Source: Acanthaster planci (lineage: Eukaryota > Echinodermata > Asteroidea > Valvatida > Acanthasteridae). From it: DNA of 50,684 bases. Under the pieces are notes generated by a model that saw nothing but the letters and a program-made list of their open reading frames with translations, searched no databases and was not told the origin of the DNA. The stretch covers positions 2,723,072 to 2,773,755 of the forward strand of contig NW_019091402.1 of NCBI RefSeq assembly GCF_001949145.1, written 5' to 3'. Below, piece by piece: positions 1-10,002 of the stretch (positions are counted from its first letter, which is position 1; each line of letters opens with the position of its first letter). A program made the position numbers and the translations under genes.

Positions 1-20
1 TCTGTCTCTGTCTGTCTGTC

Positions 21-66
<46 letters not shown>

Positions 67-112
67 GGGGTGTTTGTTTGTTTGTTTGTTTTGTTTTTTG
101 TTTTACTTCTTT
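1..112. repeat. (TCTG)n then (TTTG)n microsatellite
   Basis: The first 66 bases are tetranucleotide TCTG/TGTC repeats. After a short GGGG interruption comes a TTTG/GTTT run to about 112. It starts at the window edge, so its full length is unknown. It lies upstream of the first recognised CatSper exon. Confidence 0.95.
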
Positions 113-330
113 ACCAAGAGTATTTGCTTTGATTTTTGCCTCCATTATAGACGGCTCATTTTCTTCGTTGTTACACATAATGTCTGCACGAAAAAATGGC
201 GTCTGATGTTTTCTTGTGTGTCCCTATTGTTTTCTCCTTTGGTAACTCTGACTTGATGCTGGTCACGGCAATCCTCAATCGCCATCATCACCGTGCTTGT
301 GGCCATCTTGCTGCGAAATTCTCCCCTCAG

Positions 331-3300
331 GGCTTGGTGGGATTCATGGTGGAAAGTTTCGCTTTCCGTTTCTTCATTCTCGCAGTGATCGTGGTCAACG
401 CAGTCCTCATTGTGCTACAAACAAATGAAGATCTTGTGAGTATACGAAAAATCAGGCGAACAAATTGGAGACGTTTCAACACAGTCTGTAAGAGTTTTCG
501 TTCGTCTCCCAGTTTTTGTTTTTAAGCTAAAGACTCAAAGTGAATGACATATCAAGTTGTAGGATTCGTGGTTTACAACCAAGCAGCCTGTTTTCTGTTC
601 CCGGCATGAGAAACCTAATTAAAATTTGTCCTTTACACCATTTTCTTTTTTCCCTTTTATTTTTCACTTTTACAATGTCTCTGATTATAAACGGTCAATC
701 TGTTTATTACGCTATCTTTGACCCGACAGTCGTTGGAGTATGCCTGGCTCTTTTCTATTTTCGACTACATTGTACTGACAATCTTCGTATGGGAACTCCT
801 CCTCAAGTGGTACAATGGCTTCTTCATTTACTGGAGGGTGGGCTGGAACATTCTCGACTTTTTCATCATCCTCACCTTGTTCCTTGGACCGAGTAAGTTG
901 CTGCAAGTGCAAGGGTCGGTTCAAACTTGACGCGAAAGCGGACACGAAAGAGTGCGAATCTGTGTGGTCAAATGAAGTAGAAGTTAGACTGTGACAACTT
1001 TGAACTCAGCGCAATTCGCTGTTAGTGTAAATATTTCGTAGCTTCAAATTCCATACGTTTTTGTTTTTGCCCGAAGTGTGAACCACCCTTAACGCTGGAG
1101 AATGTGCTTTGAATGGCAAAAGGTCGAGACAGGATCGCAGCCAGAGTTTTTATTCGCCAGTTGAAAAAAAAAAATTAATAGGCTATAAAGACACTATTTT
1201 CACCCACCTAAATGTATTTTAAACGCAAAGAACAAGTAAATTGTATTTGGACGGGTTCAGTCCAATTACCTAGAAAGCACACCCTGACAAGTTCGATGAT
1301 CGATAGTCAAAGGATGTACTAGTAAAAACAGGACCGCCGCACTTGAAAACGGCGCGCGTCATAATGACAGTGACTGTGCCGCGCCCGTGCGCCTGCGCAC
1401 GGGCACAGTGCAAGAACAGAATGAAATGAACTCTCAACTTTACTGTGCAAGGAAGAAATCATTAAATGTGGTGATTGCTATCACTTCGTTGCGCCAGATC
1501 CCATGTGGTCTAGTGGTTAGGATTCGTGGCTCTCACCCACGCGGCCCGGGTTCGATTCCCGGCATGGGAAATGTAGTATTTTTTTTACATTTCTTTGTTT
1601 TTAACTTTCTTGACGTTCATCCGGAAATTTTATCATAATAAATTTGATATGAACAAGACAAGAGATAATTATTATTCGGTGATGGTGACAAGCAATAGGT
1701 TCCAAGCACACAGATGGATGCAATCTATGACATTTTACACTGTGCTTCAAATAATGTTTTTTACAAATACACAGGCTTCATGTTTTTCATAAAATGCCCA
1801 AGAGCCTAGTTTCAAATAAGTAAGCCTATGCCATCATTATATATTTATCAACTCTCTAGAAATCACAATATATAAAGGGCCTGACTTTTCGATCCTAGCA
1901 GAATCTTTCTCAAAGGCGAAATGACGCCCTTTGAGACAGATTTTGCTAGATCGAAACGTCAGGCCCTTCATATTTTGTGATTTGTATTTGGGTCACTATA
2001 GTCAGCAAGCAGTTTGCAGCAGTTTCTTATTACATACGTTCTGGAAATCTCTAGAAAAAAAGCTTACAGTTCGTGTAAAACGGGACCTCGTTTAAAACCT
2101 CTCCGTTCCTTGTGATGAACCAAACGGGTATGGCGTGGATCGGGGGGGGGGGGTGTTAGGGGGTCGGAACACCCTCCCCCTGCGCTGAGACAAAGAAACT
2201 GCGGAAAATAATTTTTAAAAAAATAACTAAAGTAAGTGCACCAATATAACTGTAAACAATGTGTGGCATGTATAATGTTTCATCATCATTTCTGCTTGTT
2301 CACGAAAATGAGACATTAAAAAATCTCCGGCCTGACTCCCCCCCCCTACAAATTTCTGGAGTTTCCATGGTGTCTCAGTGGCTATTTTAATTTAGTGTAA
2401 CGAGTATACAAAAGTTTACTCGAAACTCCCAGTGATACAAAACTCTTGCCCTCGAGGACACATTGACGCATAACTTCTACCACACGACACGGTAGGCACA
2501 GCTGATCCTCCTCAAGCGGTGATGACTCAGTGTTACCATAACAACAGTAAACGCCGTCTCTACGTCCTTGAATGTGTCGTGCGTGCTTAATTCGTTTACA
2601 TGACTCACCTTATCGGATGACGTCCGCAAATGAGGCAGGTGCAGCAGACATTGATCACCACGAAGAATACCTATTGCTAGCCAATGTGTAGTATGTATCC
2701 CGTGTGGTCTAGTGGTTAGGATTCGTGGTTTTCACCCACGCGGCCCGGGTTCGATTCCCGGCATGGGAAATTAAGCTTTTTGCGGTTAGCTTAATGTTTC
2801 TCTGACAACTGTAATGAGTGTGTTAAATTGTAAATGCCAGTTTTAAGTTTAACTTTTTCTTCTTTCTGTTATTTAGCTCTTTCCTTTCTGGGGAGCAGTA
2901 GGATTTTAAGGATTCTTCGTGTTATCCGTGCTTTCAGAAGCTTGAGAAGGTACCTATTTATCCAAGAAAATTAGAAAACATTATTGGTGCGATCACACGA
3001 CTATGTCAACTTCAATATTTCCATCTGAAAAAACAAAATATTTTCTCGACACACAACTAATTCTAAAGATGTTGCTTGGCTTTACAGCATTAGCGCCCTC
3101 ACCGGATTAACCGTCGTCGTGCAGACAATTCTGCAATCCATTCCAGGTACAAGTTATAGGATCCAGCATTTCGTATAAGATTGGCATACGAAACGGAGAA
3201 TATTTTTCATAAATGCCGTTGCTGAAACTAATATACGATGCAAATTAGCGTTGGTACGGAAAAGCAAAAAGTATGCGTAACCCCCCCCCCTTTTAAAAGA

Positions 3301-6300
3301 AAACGGGCATTGAATTTCAACCTCTTCTTAAATCCTCAGGAAGTCGACCTAATCTTTGAGAAAGTCACTGTTAATACACAAAAGTAGACAAAATTCTATC
3401 AGAAACTGGGAAACATTATTATCCCCATCAGGAACTTCGAGATTTTCCCCAAAGGTTTTGTCGTAATATTGACCGATTATGTACTTTAAAATTCAATTCT
3501 CTTAAAATTTCAGAAAAGAGAAACAACTGATAAATCCCATGTTAAATTAATGCTTTGTCTTTCTCCCCCTGGTCTCAGATATGACAAACATCGCCCTTCT
3601 GCTGGTTATCATCATGGTAGTGCTGAGCGTAGCAGGGGTGGCGCTTTTCAGTCGGGATTTCCCCGAATACTTTGGAAATCTTGGGGAAGGTATCAACACT
3701 TTTATTCGCCTTTCCCCCCCCCCGAAAAAAAATTCAATAATAATAATAATGATGAATTTAAAAACAATTGAATTAAACAAAGAGCAATGAGGAAACATAT
3801 CAGTCAGACAATGTAACTTCTAGTTATGATAGATTTTAAATCTTTTGCTGTTTTGCAGCTATGTTCACAATGTTTGTTTGCGTCACGCAGGATGGGTGGA
3901 TGGGGATGTTCAACAACTTTCAGGTAATTCCAAGGTGAAAAATCTTGTCCGGTAAAAGTCATCAGCACAGAACAGCCTAAACGGAGTGAACATTTAATTA
4001 AACATGAAAGTTCCACAGATGCCGTTTTTAATAATTGTTTTAAGGAGAGAAAGATTAACCAACGCTTGTTGTCCCTTTTATTGGAAAAAAAATGACCCTA
4101 TTGGCAAAAATAAGGCCCTTTTTTCCTTTTACATAATAAATCGGGTTACTGGGAAGCATTGAGATGCTTCAGAAAATCACATTGTGAAATCACATTGCAA
4201 AAATCTTGTGTATTTCCAAAACTAAAATAACAATAAAAAAGATGCGAGAAAGGTAACAGATCCCATGTGGTCTAGTGGTTAGGATTCGTGGTTTTCACCC
4301 ACGCGGCCCGGGTTCGATTCCCGGCATGGGAAATTCGCTGTTATTATTGTTTTAGAATGCTACGAAAGCCACTTTTGAATTTGGTTAAGGAAAGAATTAA
4401 CCGACACCTGTTACCTCGTTTAATGGCAGAAATGATGGCCCTTTTTATTTTAACACACTAAAATCCACAAAATAAAATAACAGTAAAAAGATGCAAGAAA
4501 AATAGCAGATCCCATGTGGTCTAGTGGTTAGGATTCGTGGTTTTCACCCACGCGGCCCGGGTTCGATTCCCGGCATGGGAAGTTCATTTTTATTCATGTT
4601 TTAGGATGTTACGAAAGCCGTTTTTAATTGTTTAAGGAAAGATTAACCAACACTTGTTACCTCTTTTATTTGCAGAAAATACTGGCTCTTTTTACTTTTA
4701 CACACTAACTCGGACTACTGTGAAGCATTGGGATTTTAGAGCTTTGTAAAATCACATTGCGAAATCATTATATAACCCCCCCCAAAAAAAAATAGCAGTT
4801 AAAAGGCGCGACAAAAGTATAACAGATCCCATGTGGTCTAGTGGTTAGGATTCGTGGTTTTCACCCACGCGGCCCGGGTTCAATTCCCGGCATGGGAAAT
4901 AATTATTTATCATTAATGTTTAGAATGGTACATTCGTTTTGACTCTTGTAGTTCATTTATTATATTGTGGGAAGAATGTACACATGGAAAAAAACAAACA
5001 TAGTTTTCAATTTTATTTATTTTGTTGGGAGCAAGGGTAATCAAGTTAGTTAGGAAGGAAACGTTCTCCCGAGCCTGAGACGTGGCCATAGTAATTAGTC
5101 ATTAATGTGGCTTCATTTCCCGTTTCTAGGAGTCGCCAAACCACTTCTTGGCGGGTGCTTGCTATTTCATCGTCTGCATTATCGTCGGTGCTTTCGTCTT
5201 CGCCAATCTTGTCGTTGCTGTTGTCGTCACAAACCTGGTAGGATTCTTTAAACTTCACCGACATGGCACCCACCACCCTTAAATTCAACTGTTATGAAGT
5301 GAATGTTATTACCATACCTCATACATATTCATGACGGATCGCCGAACTCTCATTGGTGCATTCACGGTTACGCACCAGCCACCATAATTTGCTGTTTGCC
5401 TAGAGCACGCGCAGTCATTCACGCAAGGAGTAACGCATGCGTTTTTATGTCGCTTACCAGGGAGACAATAAAACGCGTGCGCAGTAGCAGAAAATCCAGG
5501 AACTGTTGCCCGGGTGCACTGTGCACTTGTGGTAGCGTCAGCCTGGCAACGGTCTCGATGCATATGTAAAATAAATGTAAATCGAAAAAGACAAAAAAAG
5601 TTCGTGGAAACAAATTAATGATGGTGTTTTCATTTTCAGACGCTATTAAATAAAATATGTATGAAGTAAAGTAACACAAATAAAACAAACTAGTTCCCTC
5701 GGTTTCGCCTCGCCGGAACTATAGTTTGCCAGCTCCCAATATTTCGGAGAACTAACAGCAACTGTCCAACTTCAAATCATGTTATATTTGTATACTCAGA
5801 GAAATAATGGAAGGGCTGTGTGGCACCGTGATCAGAATATCGACAAGATATACAAGATTGCCGAGCTTTCGGTAACTGGGTACCTTCTTCAGGGCAAGCA
5901 GATTCAGTTCTTGCCCTGAGGAAGGTACTCGGTTACCGAAAGCTCGGCAATCATACATTTCAGAGCATTGATTTTACCTTATATTCTTGTTTATATTTGT
6001 ATACTGTTCTGTATTTCCGCTCCTTACAAAAGTCATAGAGTACTGAAGTGTGACGTCACTGTGAACCAGAAAGTACAGTGCAAACGAATAGAGTACGCGC
6101 GCGTTTTGGTTCTCGCGCTAATGCCTTTTACACACTGATAGTGCGCTTGACGTATTCACTTCGGTACTCTATTGAAAAGGTGTATTGAAATATGCATTTT
6201 TCTCGTACTCAGGACAAAGCAATCCGAGAAATTCACGCCGAGAATAAGAAAAGAGAGGATACATTGTCAACCAAGCCAGTCGCTGAAGATGATGGTGAGG

Positions 6301-8602
6301 ATTGATGCACAACAGGGAAACAGCTGATTCGGGCATTGGACTCCCTAAGAGTTACTAAAGCCTGCACATCTCCCGTATGAATCAAAAGGGGTAGCAGCGT
6401 AACTATGCGGGAGACGGGTACACGGAGCTCAGGCAGAAGTCCAGGCCCGCCGGGTGCTCCATTTGAACTCCCAATATGTATACAACTACAAACTGCAGTG
6501 AATATTAGTGTCCCCTTTAAAAAAAGATGTGCTCCCGTGTGGTGCCTCCTCAGAAATTATTTCCACCCTACTAACAGTGGCAGTGGGGAATCCCTCCTGG
6601 GGTTTTTGTTTTCAATGAATACTTCAAAGGTGAGTAGGAAAGAAAGTAATCGGTTTATCAACATTGCCAACAAAACCGTATTTAAAATACAGCAAATAAA
6701 AGCAAGGACGTCGGGACCGTGAGTAAGGCTCTCCCCAACATCATGTTGAATGAGCCTGAAGCCGCCATTCGCTTTTAAATTCCTCCTTCCCCAACCAAAA
6801 GCTTCGTCCGCCGCTGCCTGCTATACATGAAGTAAGCTGTTCACGAGGCGCCTAAATTCTCCTATCGCATTTTAAAGACACGTTTGAGGTTACACATTCG
6901 CCAAGTCGAAAGGACTTATGGAACAACTTTAGATCAATCTTGGACGAAGAAATTTTGTTTGGTGAGCAGCCTGGGGTTTGGTGCAAGAGCAACCGAAAAG
7001 GGGAGAAAACAGACTCTTTGTGTTGTACGGTAGTTATGTTGCTACATATCCCGACATCTAGAGAGCGGATACCAGGCCAAAGCTTTTATTTTCAATGTGT
7101 GGCGTCATAGCATTGATTCCTCGTTGCAGAACATCATCACTTGGAGCATGATGTACCGATTGTCAGCATGGAAAGCGTTATCAAACATGGCAACCTAACT
7201 CAACAAAAACCACTTTTCTTTGGGGTAAGCTTCTGCCTAAAAGTACCTTTGTTTCTGTTAATAATACATTGTATACATTTTTAGCGTAAATTCTTAAATA
7301 ATTTCTTCATCTACCAAAAAAAACGAGGGCAAATATGTTATTCCCAAGCCGGGAAGTGACCACGCGCCGATCGGGGGAAATTACACATTCTAACCTGGTA
7401 CGAGACCACACCGGATGTCATGGCTTTGCAAACTATGTTCACCATCGTTAAAGTTAAGTGCATGGGCCAAACTCTTCCGACAGACCCCAGTGCAGCTATA
7501 TCTAAGCTTTCCACTTAGAACATGACGACCACTGGATGTAAACAGCAATAATCGAAAGACTTCTTATCCCATTTTTAGGATTTTTCTCACATTACTCCGG
7601 AAAAGTTTGAGAATTACATCGTGGTTTTGACAGCACTCGAAGAAAACCTGACAGAGTACAAGAGGATACGATACGATCTTGACAAGGTATCGTCCCATTT
7701 TTTTAGTAACTGATTTCACCTATCAGTCATACTTTGTGGACTAAATGATATGGCCACATGTTTTTACTGTGCCCAGATATTCGAACTGGTGTACTCCATC
7801 AATGAAGAAAAAGCAGAGGGTGCCATTCCCAAAGACGATTCTCGTGCTACGCCATCCTTTGACCCCAGCTTCAAAGTTAAAGACTTTGGGGTAGGTGTTT
7901 GCACAACAAAACATCACTTACAATGAGAAAAAAAGAAAGAAAATTTTGATAAGACGCAGTCTACTGTAGGCCTATTTTCCCCTTCCAAATGAACTGACAT
8001 ACGGGCTGAGGCTGGGGGGGGGCTTGTGGTTTCATTTCTGAAAGAGAACTTGGTGTGACCACAGTTTAGATTTAATAACAGTGTTTTTTGGTCTAAACTT
8101 TGACCAGAGTGCAAGAGGCGAGTACATCGGCTGAAAAGAGCCGCACTTGTCGGAAGTGTTCCATTTATTGGTAGCGATGTGACCGTGATGCGTACATTTC
8201 CTAATCGTTCGGGAAGCAGCGAAGTTCAGAGCGAGAAAAGCGCCTCCGTTGCTAAGAAAATAGCGCCCTCTCTTGATCCAACTTGAAGCTCATACCCCAC
8301 ACAAACAGTTCCGATGATTGGATTTTCATACTTCATCGTTTTCTCCCAATTTTAACCCATCGTGTCTGACCACTGTCTCCATCTTCCAGCGCAAAGGGGA
8401 CATTCTATCAAACCTGATGGAGCTGGAAAAACGCACAGGGCTGCCAGGCATGCCGGACAGCTATCGGCAATACATCAAGGAGACTGCTAAGATCCTGGAC
8501 CACATAGGCCAGTCAAAGCACCTACAGGTGCCGGGCTCAACGGTCGATCCCTCCGATATTTCGAGTCCCTCTGGCTCCGATAGAAAAGGGGACAAGAAAT
8601 GA
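331..8602 (+). CDS. CatSper4-like sperm calcium channel subunit (5' partial, 12 exons seen)
   Basis: Pore-forming six-helix subunit of the CatSper calcium channel, which in animals acts in the sperm flagellar membrane. Coding exons: 331-435 (S1, FFILAVIVVNAVLIVL), 730-892 (S2-S3), 2877-2949 (S4, SSRILRILRVIRAFRSLR, arginine every third residue), 3088-3146, 3579-3689 (S5), 3859-3923 (pore loop), 5130-5237 (S6), 6213-6294, 7130-7224, 7579-7686, 7777-7890 and 8390-8602 (stop TGA). All have AG/GT borders and consistent phases, 431 residues in total. The pore exon holds TQDGW, matching the CatSper T-x-D-x-W selectivity motif. Single-domain size and TQDGW favour CatSper4 over CatSper1-3, but the paralogue is an inference. 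Exons before S1 are missing. The frame is open back to an ATG at 196, but a good acceptor at 329-330 suggests intron there. The introns host tRNA-Glu genes. Confidence 0.85.
541..612 (+). pseudogene. Decayed tRNA-Glu relic in CatSper intron
   Basis: From 561 to 612 the sequence aligns without gaps to the 3' 52 bases of the intact tRNA-Glu genes in this window, about 42 of 52 identical, including AGGATTCGTGG and TTCCCGGCATG. The 5' half (541-560) is eroded. The anticodon loop has become TTTACAA and the B box is destroyed, so it should not be transcribed or charged as Glu. It shows the intronic tRNA series is older than the intact copies suggest. Confidence 0.75.
1371..1410. repeat. GC-rich near-perfect palindrome
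   Basis: CACTGTGCCGCGCCCGTGCGC is followed after two bases by its near complement GCGCACGGGCACAGTG. It is a strong hairpin about 90 bp upstream of the tRNA-Glu(CTC) gene. No function is assigned; it may be the core of a small foldback element. Confidence 0.7.
1499..1570 (+). tRNA. tRNA-Glu (CTC)
   Basis: A 72-base gene with acceptor stem TCCCATG/CATGGGA and discriminator A. The A box region is TGGTCTAGTGG, the anticodon stem CGTGG/CCACG encloses loop CTCTCAC (anticodon CTC), and the B box GGTTCGATTCC is intact. An eight-T run a few bases downstream fits Pol III termination. It lies in the intron between CatSper exons 730-892 and 2877-2949. Apart from loop positions 32 and 34 it is identical to the TTC copies at 4261, 4510 and 24351. 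Confidence 0.95.
1862..1981. repeat. Foldback element, about 50-bp arms
   Basis: The left arm begins ATCACAATATATAAAGGGCC and the right arm ends in its near complement GGCCCTTCATATTTTGTGAT, with about 11 bases of unique centre. The arms also pair across TTTCGATC-TAGCA-AATCT-TCTCAAAGG. It resembles a non-autonomous palindromic element inside a CatSper intron. Confidence 0.85.
2698..2769 (+). tRNA. tRNA-Glu (TTC), acceptor G-U variant
   Basis: 72 bases. The acceptor 5' strand is TCCCGTG, so position 5 is G and pairs as G-U with the unchanged 3' strand CATGGGA. The anticodon loop TTTTCAC gives TTC. The B box is intact, and a five-T terminator follows the short spacer. It lies in the same CatSper intron as the CTC copy. 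Confidence 0.95.
4261..4332 (+). tRNA. tRNA-Glu (TTC)
   Basis: 72 bases, fully paired cloverleaf (TCCCATG/CATGGGA), anticodon loop TTTTCAC, intact A and B boxes. It is the first of three copies in the intron between the CatSper pore exon and the S6 exon, on the channel strand. The downstream T run is only four bases and lies about 20 bases away. Confidence 0.95.
4510..4581 (+). tRNA. tRNA-Glu (TTC)
   Basis: Identical in sequence to the copy at 4261, second of the tandem units. A five-T terminator follows within seven bases (GTTCATTTTT). The flanks are clearly homologous to those of the neighbouring copies. Confidence 0.95.
4827..4898 (+). tRNA. tRNA-Glu (TTC), B-box variant
   Basis: Same 72-base body, but the T loop reads GGTTCAATTCC instead of GGTTCGATTCC (R57 G to A, still a purine). 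Anticodon TTC. No strong T run follows nearby, so termination may be poor. It is the third tandem unit in the pore/S6 intron. Confidence 0.9.
5856..5952. repeat. 97-bp foldback repeat
   Basis: GATTGCCGAGCTTTCGGTAA starts the left arm and TTACCGAAAGCTCGGCAATC ends the right arm. The arms, about 43 bp, continue through GGGTACCTTCTTCAGGGCAAG and its near complement around an 11-base loop. It lies in a CatSper intron. Confidence 0.9.
6035..6172. mobile_element. MITE-like element, copy A
   Basis: Terminal inverted repeats ATAGAGTACTGAAGTG and CACTTCGGTACTCTAT enclose about 105 bp containing TGACGTCACTGTGAACCAGAAAG and GCGCGCGTTTTGGTTCTCGCGC. A closely similar copy with the same termini lies at 49180-49321. 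Non-coding, non-autonomous; family unknown. Confidence 0.85.
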
Positions 8603-8840
8603 CAAATTAATTTCAATCAAATTCTCTGTCTGTACATGTACTTGCAGTTTGCCGTTGGGATAAATTTTGTTGAGCTGCATGCCAGAAGCTACTGCGAAAC
8701 AAAATTTTCTTGGCAAATATCAGCTGGGTACAACGATGTACGTGTAACATCACTAAGCTATTTACTTAGCAAAACCTTTGTGCTTTAAGCTCCATAAACC
8801 GTGGTCCCTGACAGCGACTTTCGAATGATCCACCCATTCA

Positions 8841-9154
8841 ATGAAACCAAGCATGGCTGCTGTTTCCGGAGCAGCAGGTACTTTAATTTTACTGATGCCA
8901 TAAATTATACAAAACAGATATCCATTTGCACTGCAACAAAAAAAGGATTTCAAATCATACGAGAAGTTAGCACTAGACAACTGCTTCTCCTTTGTTTGCA
9001 ATGACTGTGATATAAACATTTGCCCACAGAACCGGCTTTTATCGAGGCGATTCTTTTTTTTCCCAAGGCAGCAGGAGATTTTGCCCGTGAAAACAAACCC
9101 CGTTTCGTCCTGAGCCAAGAGAGCGAAGGTCAAAATGAAGAGAATAGCGAGTAA
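8841..9154 (+). CDS. Possible two-exon micro-gene, about 38 residues
   Basis: ATG at 8841 (second in-frame ATG at 8853) runs to 8877, where GCAGCAG is followed by the donor GTACTT. A polypyrimidine run and GGCAGCAG at 9067-9074 form an acceptor, and the frame continues from 9075 through DFARENKPRFVLSQESEG to TAA at 9152-9154. AATAAA at 9406-9411 could end the mRNA. I do not recognise the product. It is hydrophilic with an acidic C-terminus, and no domain or membrane segment is seen. An opposing open frame (9169-8762) begins with a leucine-rich, signal-like stretch, but it crosses this intron and is probably the antisense shadow of the acidic codons. Only transcript data can confirm this gene. 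Confidence 0.3.
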
Positions 9155-9255
9155 CAACATTCCGCGCACCCCACGACAATGTCACTTCGAAATAGGAAAG
9201 TGGATGTTTATCTATTTCATTACCAAAAACCAACCTGAATACATAAAATGTAGTT

Positions 9256-9261
9256 TTTATT
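9256..9261 (-). terminator. Candidate poly(A) signal of TMEM30
   Basis: AATAAA on the minus strand, 1.8 kb beyond the proposed TMEM30 stop at 11069. The interval has no other coding signal and would be a long 3' UTR. Other A/T-rich hexamers occur between them (one near 9698), so the true end is uncertain. Confidence 0.35.
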
Positions 9262-9880
9262 GATCAAGAAATACATCCTTGCATGATTAAATCACCTTTG
9301 TGCGAGAACATGTTAACCATTTTGTCTTTAACGCTTCCCTAATCTACCTTTTGTTTTCAAGTTATCAATAATTGAGACTATTACGCATTTGATATTTACA
9401 CAATCAATAAACATTCATACCCTTGGAACAAAATAATTTTATACAACGGCAACCTATTTCAATGACAGAAATTAATTACAACATAACACTATGTCATCCA
9501 ATAAACACTGAACTACGTTTTTTCCCTAAATTTATAGTGTAAAATATCCCTTTTCATGAAGGTAATTTTTTTTAAATTCACAATATGCATCACAGTATCA
9601 TCAAGAAGACATTCTTGATGGAAAGTGACACACTTTTGACTTGATACATGTACTGCCAATCGAACCAAATATACAGTAAAAAGAAAGACACCATGTATTT
9701 ATTCTGTTCAAAATTTTGTTCAAAAAGGGGAGAGAGACTGCAATGTGGCATGACGTTAACACAGTTACAAGAACGGACAAAACTTTGGATTCCAATTTTT
9801 CTTCCTTCCAGCTTAGCGCTGAAAACAGAACTCTTAGACTCAAAGGGCAGTCCAATATGGCCATTTCACAATAGTGCACC

Positions 9881-10002
9881 ACCAAGAGTCTGCAATGTGT
9901 TTGCCAATCACAATGCGCAAAATCTGTCGACCAAATGCGCATTTGGAAAGGGTCGACAGATTTTGCGCATTGTGATTGGCCAACGTGTTGCAAACTCTTG
10001 GT
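9881..10002. repeat. 122-bp foldback repeat
   Basis: ACCAAGAGTCTGCAATGTGT begins the left arm, and its near complement ending CTCTTGGT closes the right. The arms, about 52 bp, include CCAATCACAATGCGCAAAAT. The centre is AAATGCGCATTTGGAAAG, itself part palindromic. It lies in the presumed TMEM30 3' UTR, so the mRNA could form a long hairpin. Confidence 0.9.

Larger units (their letters stand above)
4003..4920 (+). repeat. Tandemly duplicated units carrying tRNA-Glu
   Basis: Three related units of roughly 250-330 bp. Each has a lead-in like ACGAAAGCC-TTTTTAAT-GTTTAAGGAAAGATTAACC, then CACTTGTTACCTCTTTTAT and GGCCCTTTTT, then an A-rich stretch ending in AAGATGC-AGAAA and AGCAGA, then the tRNA gene. 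Matching flanks precede the tRNAs at 4261, 4510 and 4827, and follow the first two. So the tRNA and its flanks were duplicated as DNA blocks inside one CatSper intron (3924-5129), not copied individually through RNA. Confidence 0.8.

Noticed and set aside
196-330. ATG at 196 in frame with CatSper exon S1
   Set aside because: A strong acceptor (TCTCCCCTCAG) ends at 330 and the upstream residues do not resemble a CatSper N-terminus; the true first exon is probably outside the window, though this is not excluded.
5309-5569. Opposing CpG-rich frames in the CatSper intron after S6
   Set aside because: No recognisable domain and no splice borders; CpG-rich palindromic sequence such as ACGCATGCGT suggests repeat-derived DNA.
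9067-9069. Alternative acceptor for the micro-gene (CCCAAG)
   Set aside because: Joining there leads to a stop after seven codons, while the AG at 9074 gives a longer frame and follows the same pyrimidine tract.
8762-9169. Minus-strand 135-codon frame with a leucine-rich, signal-peptide-like start
   Set aside because: It is antisense to the two-exon plus-strand candidate and reads straight through that intron. The hydrophobic start mirrors acidic codons on the other strand, and no domain is seen.
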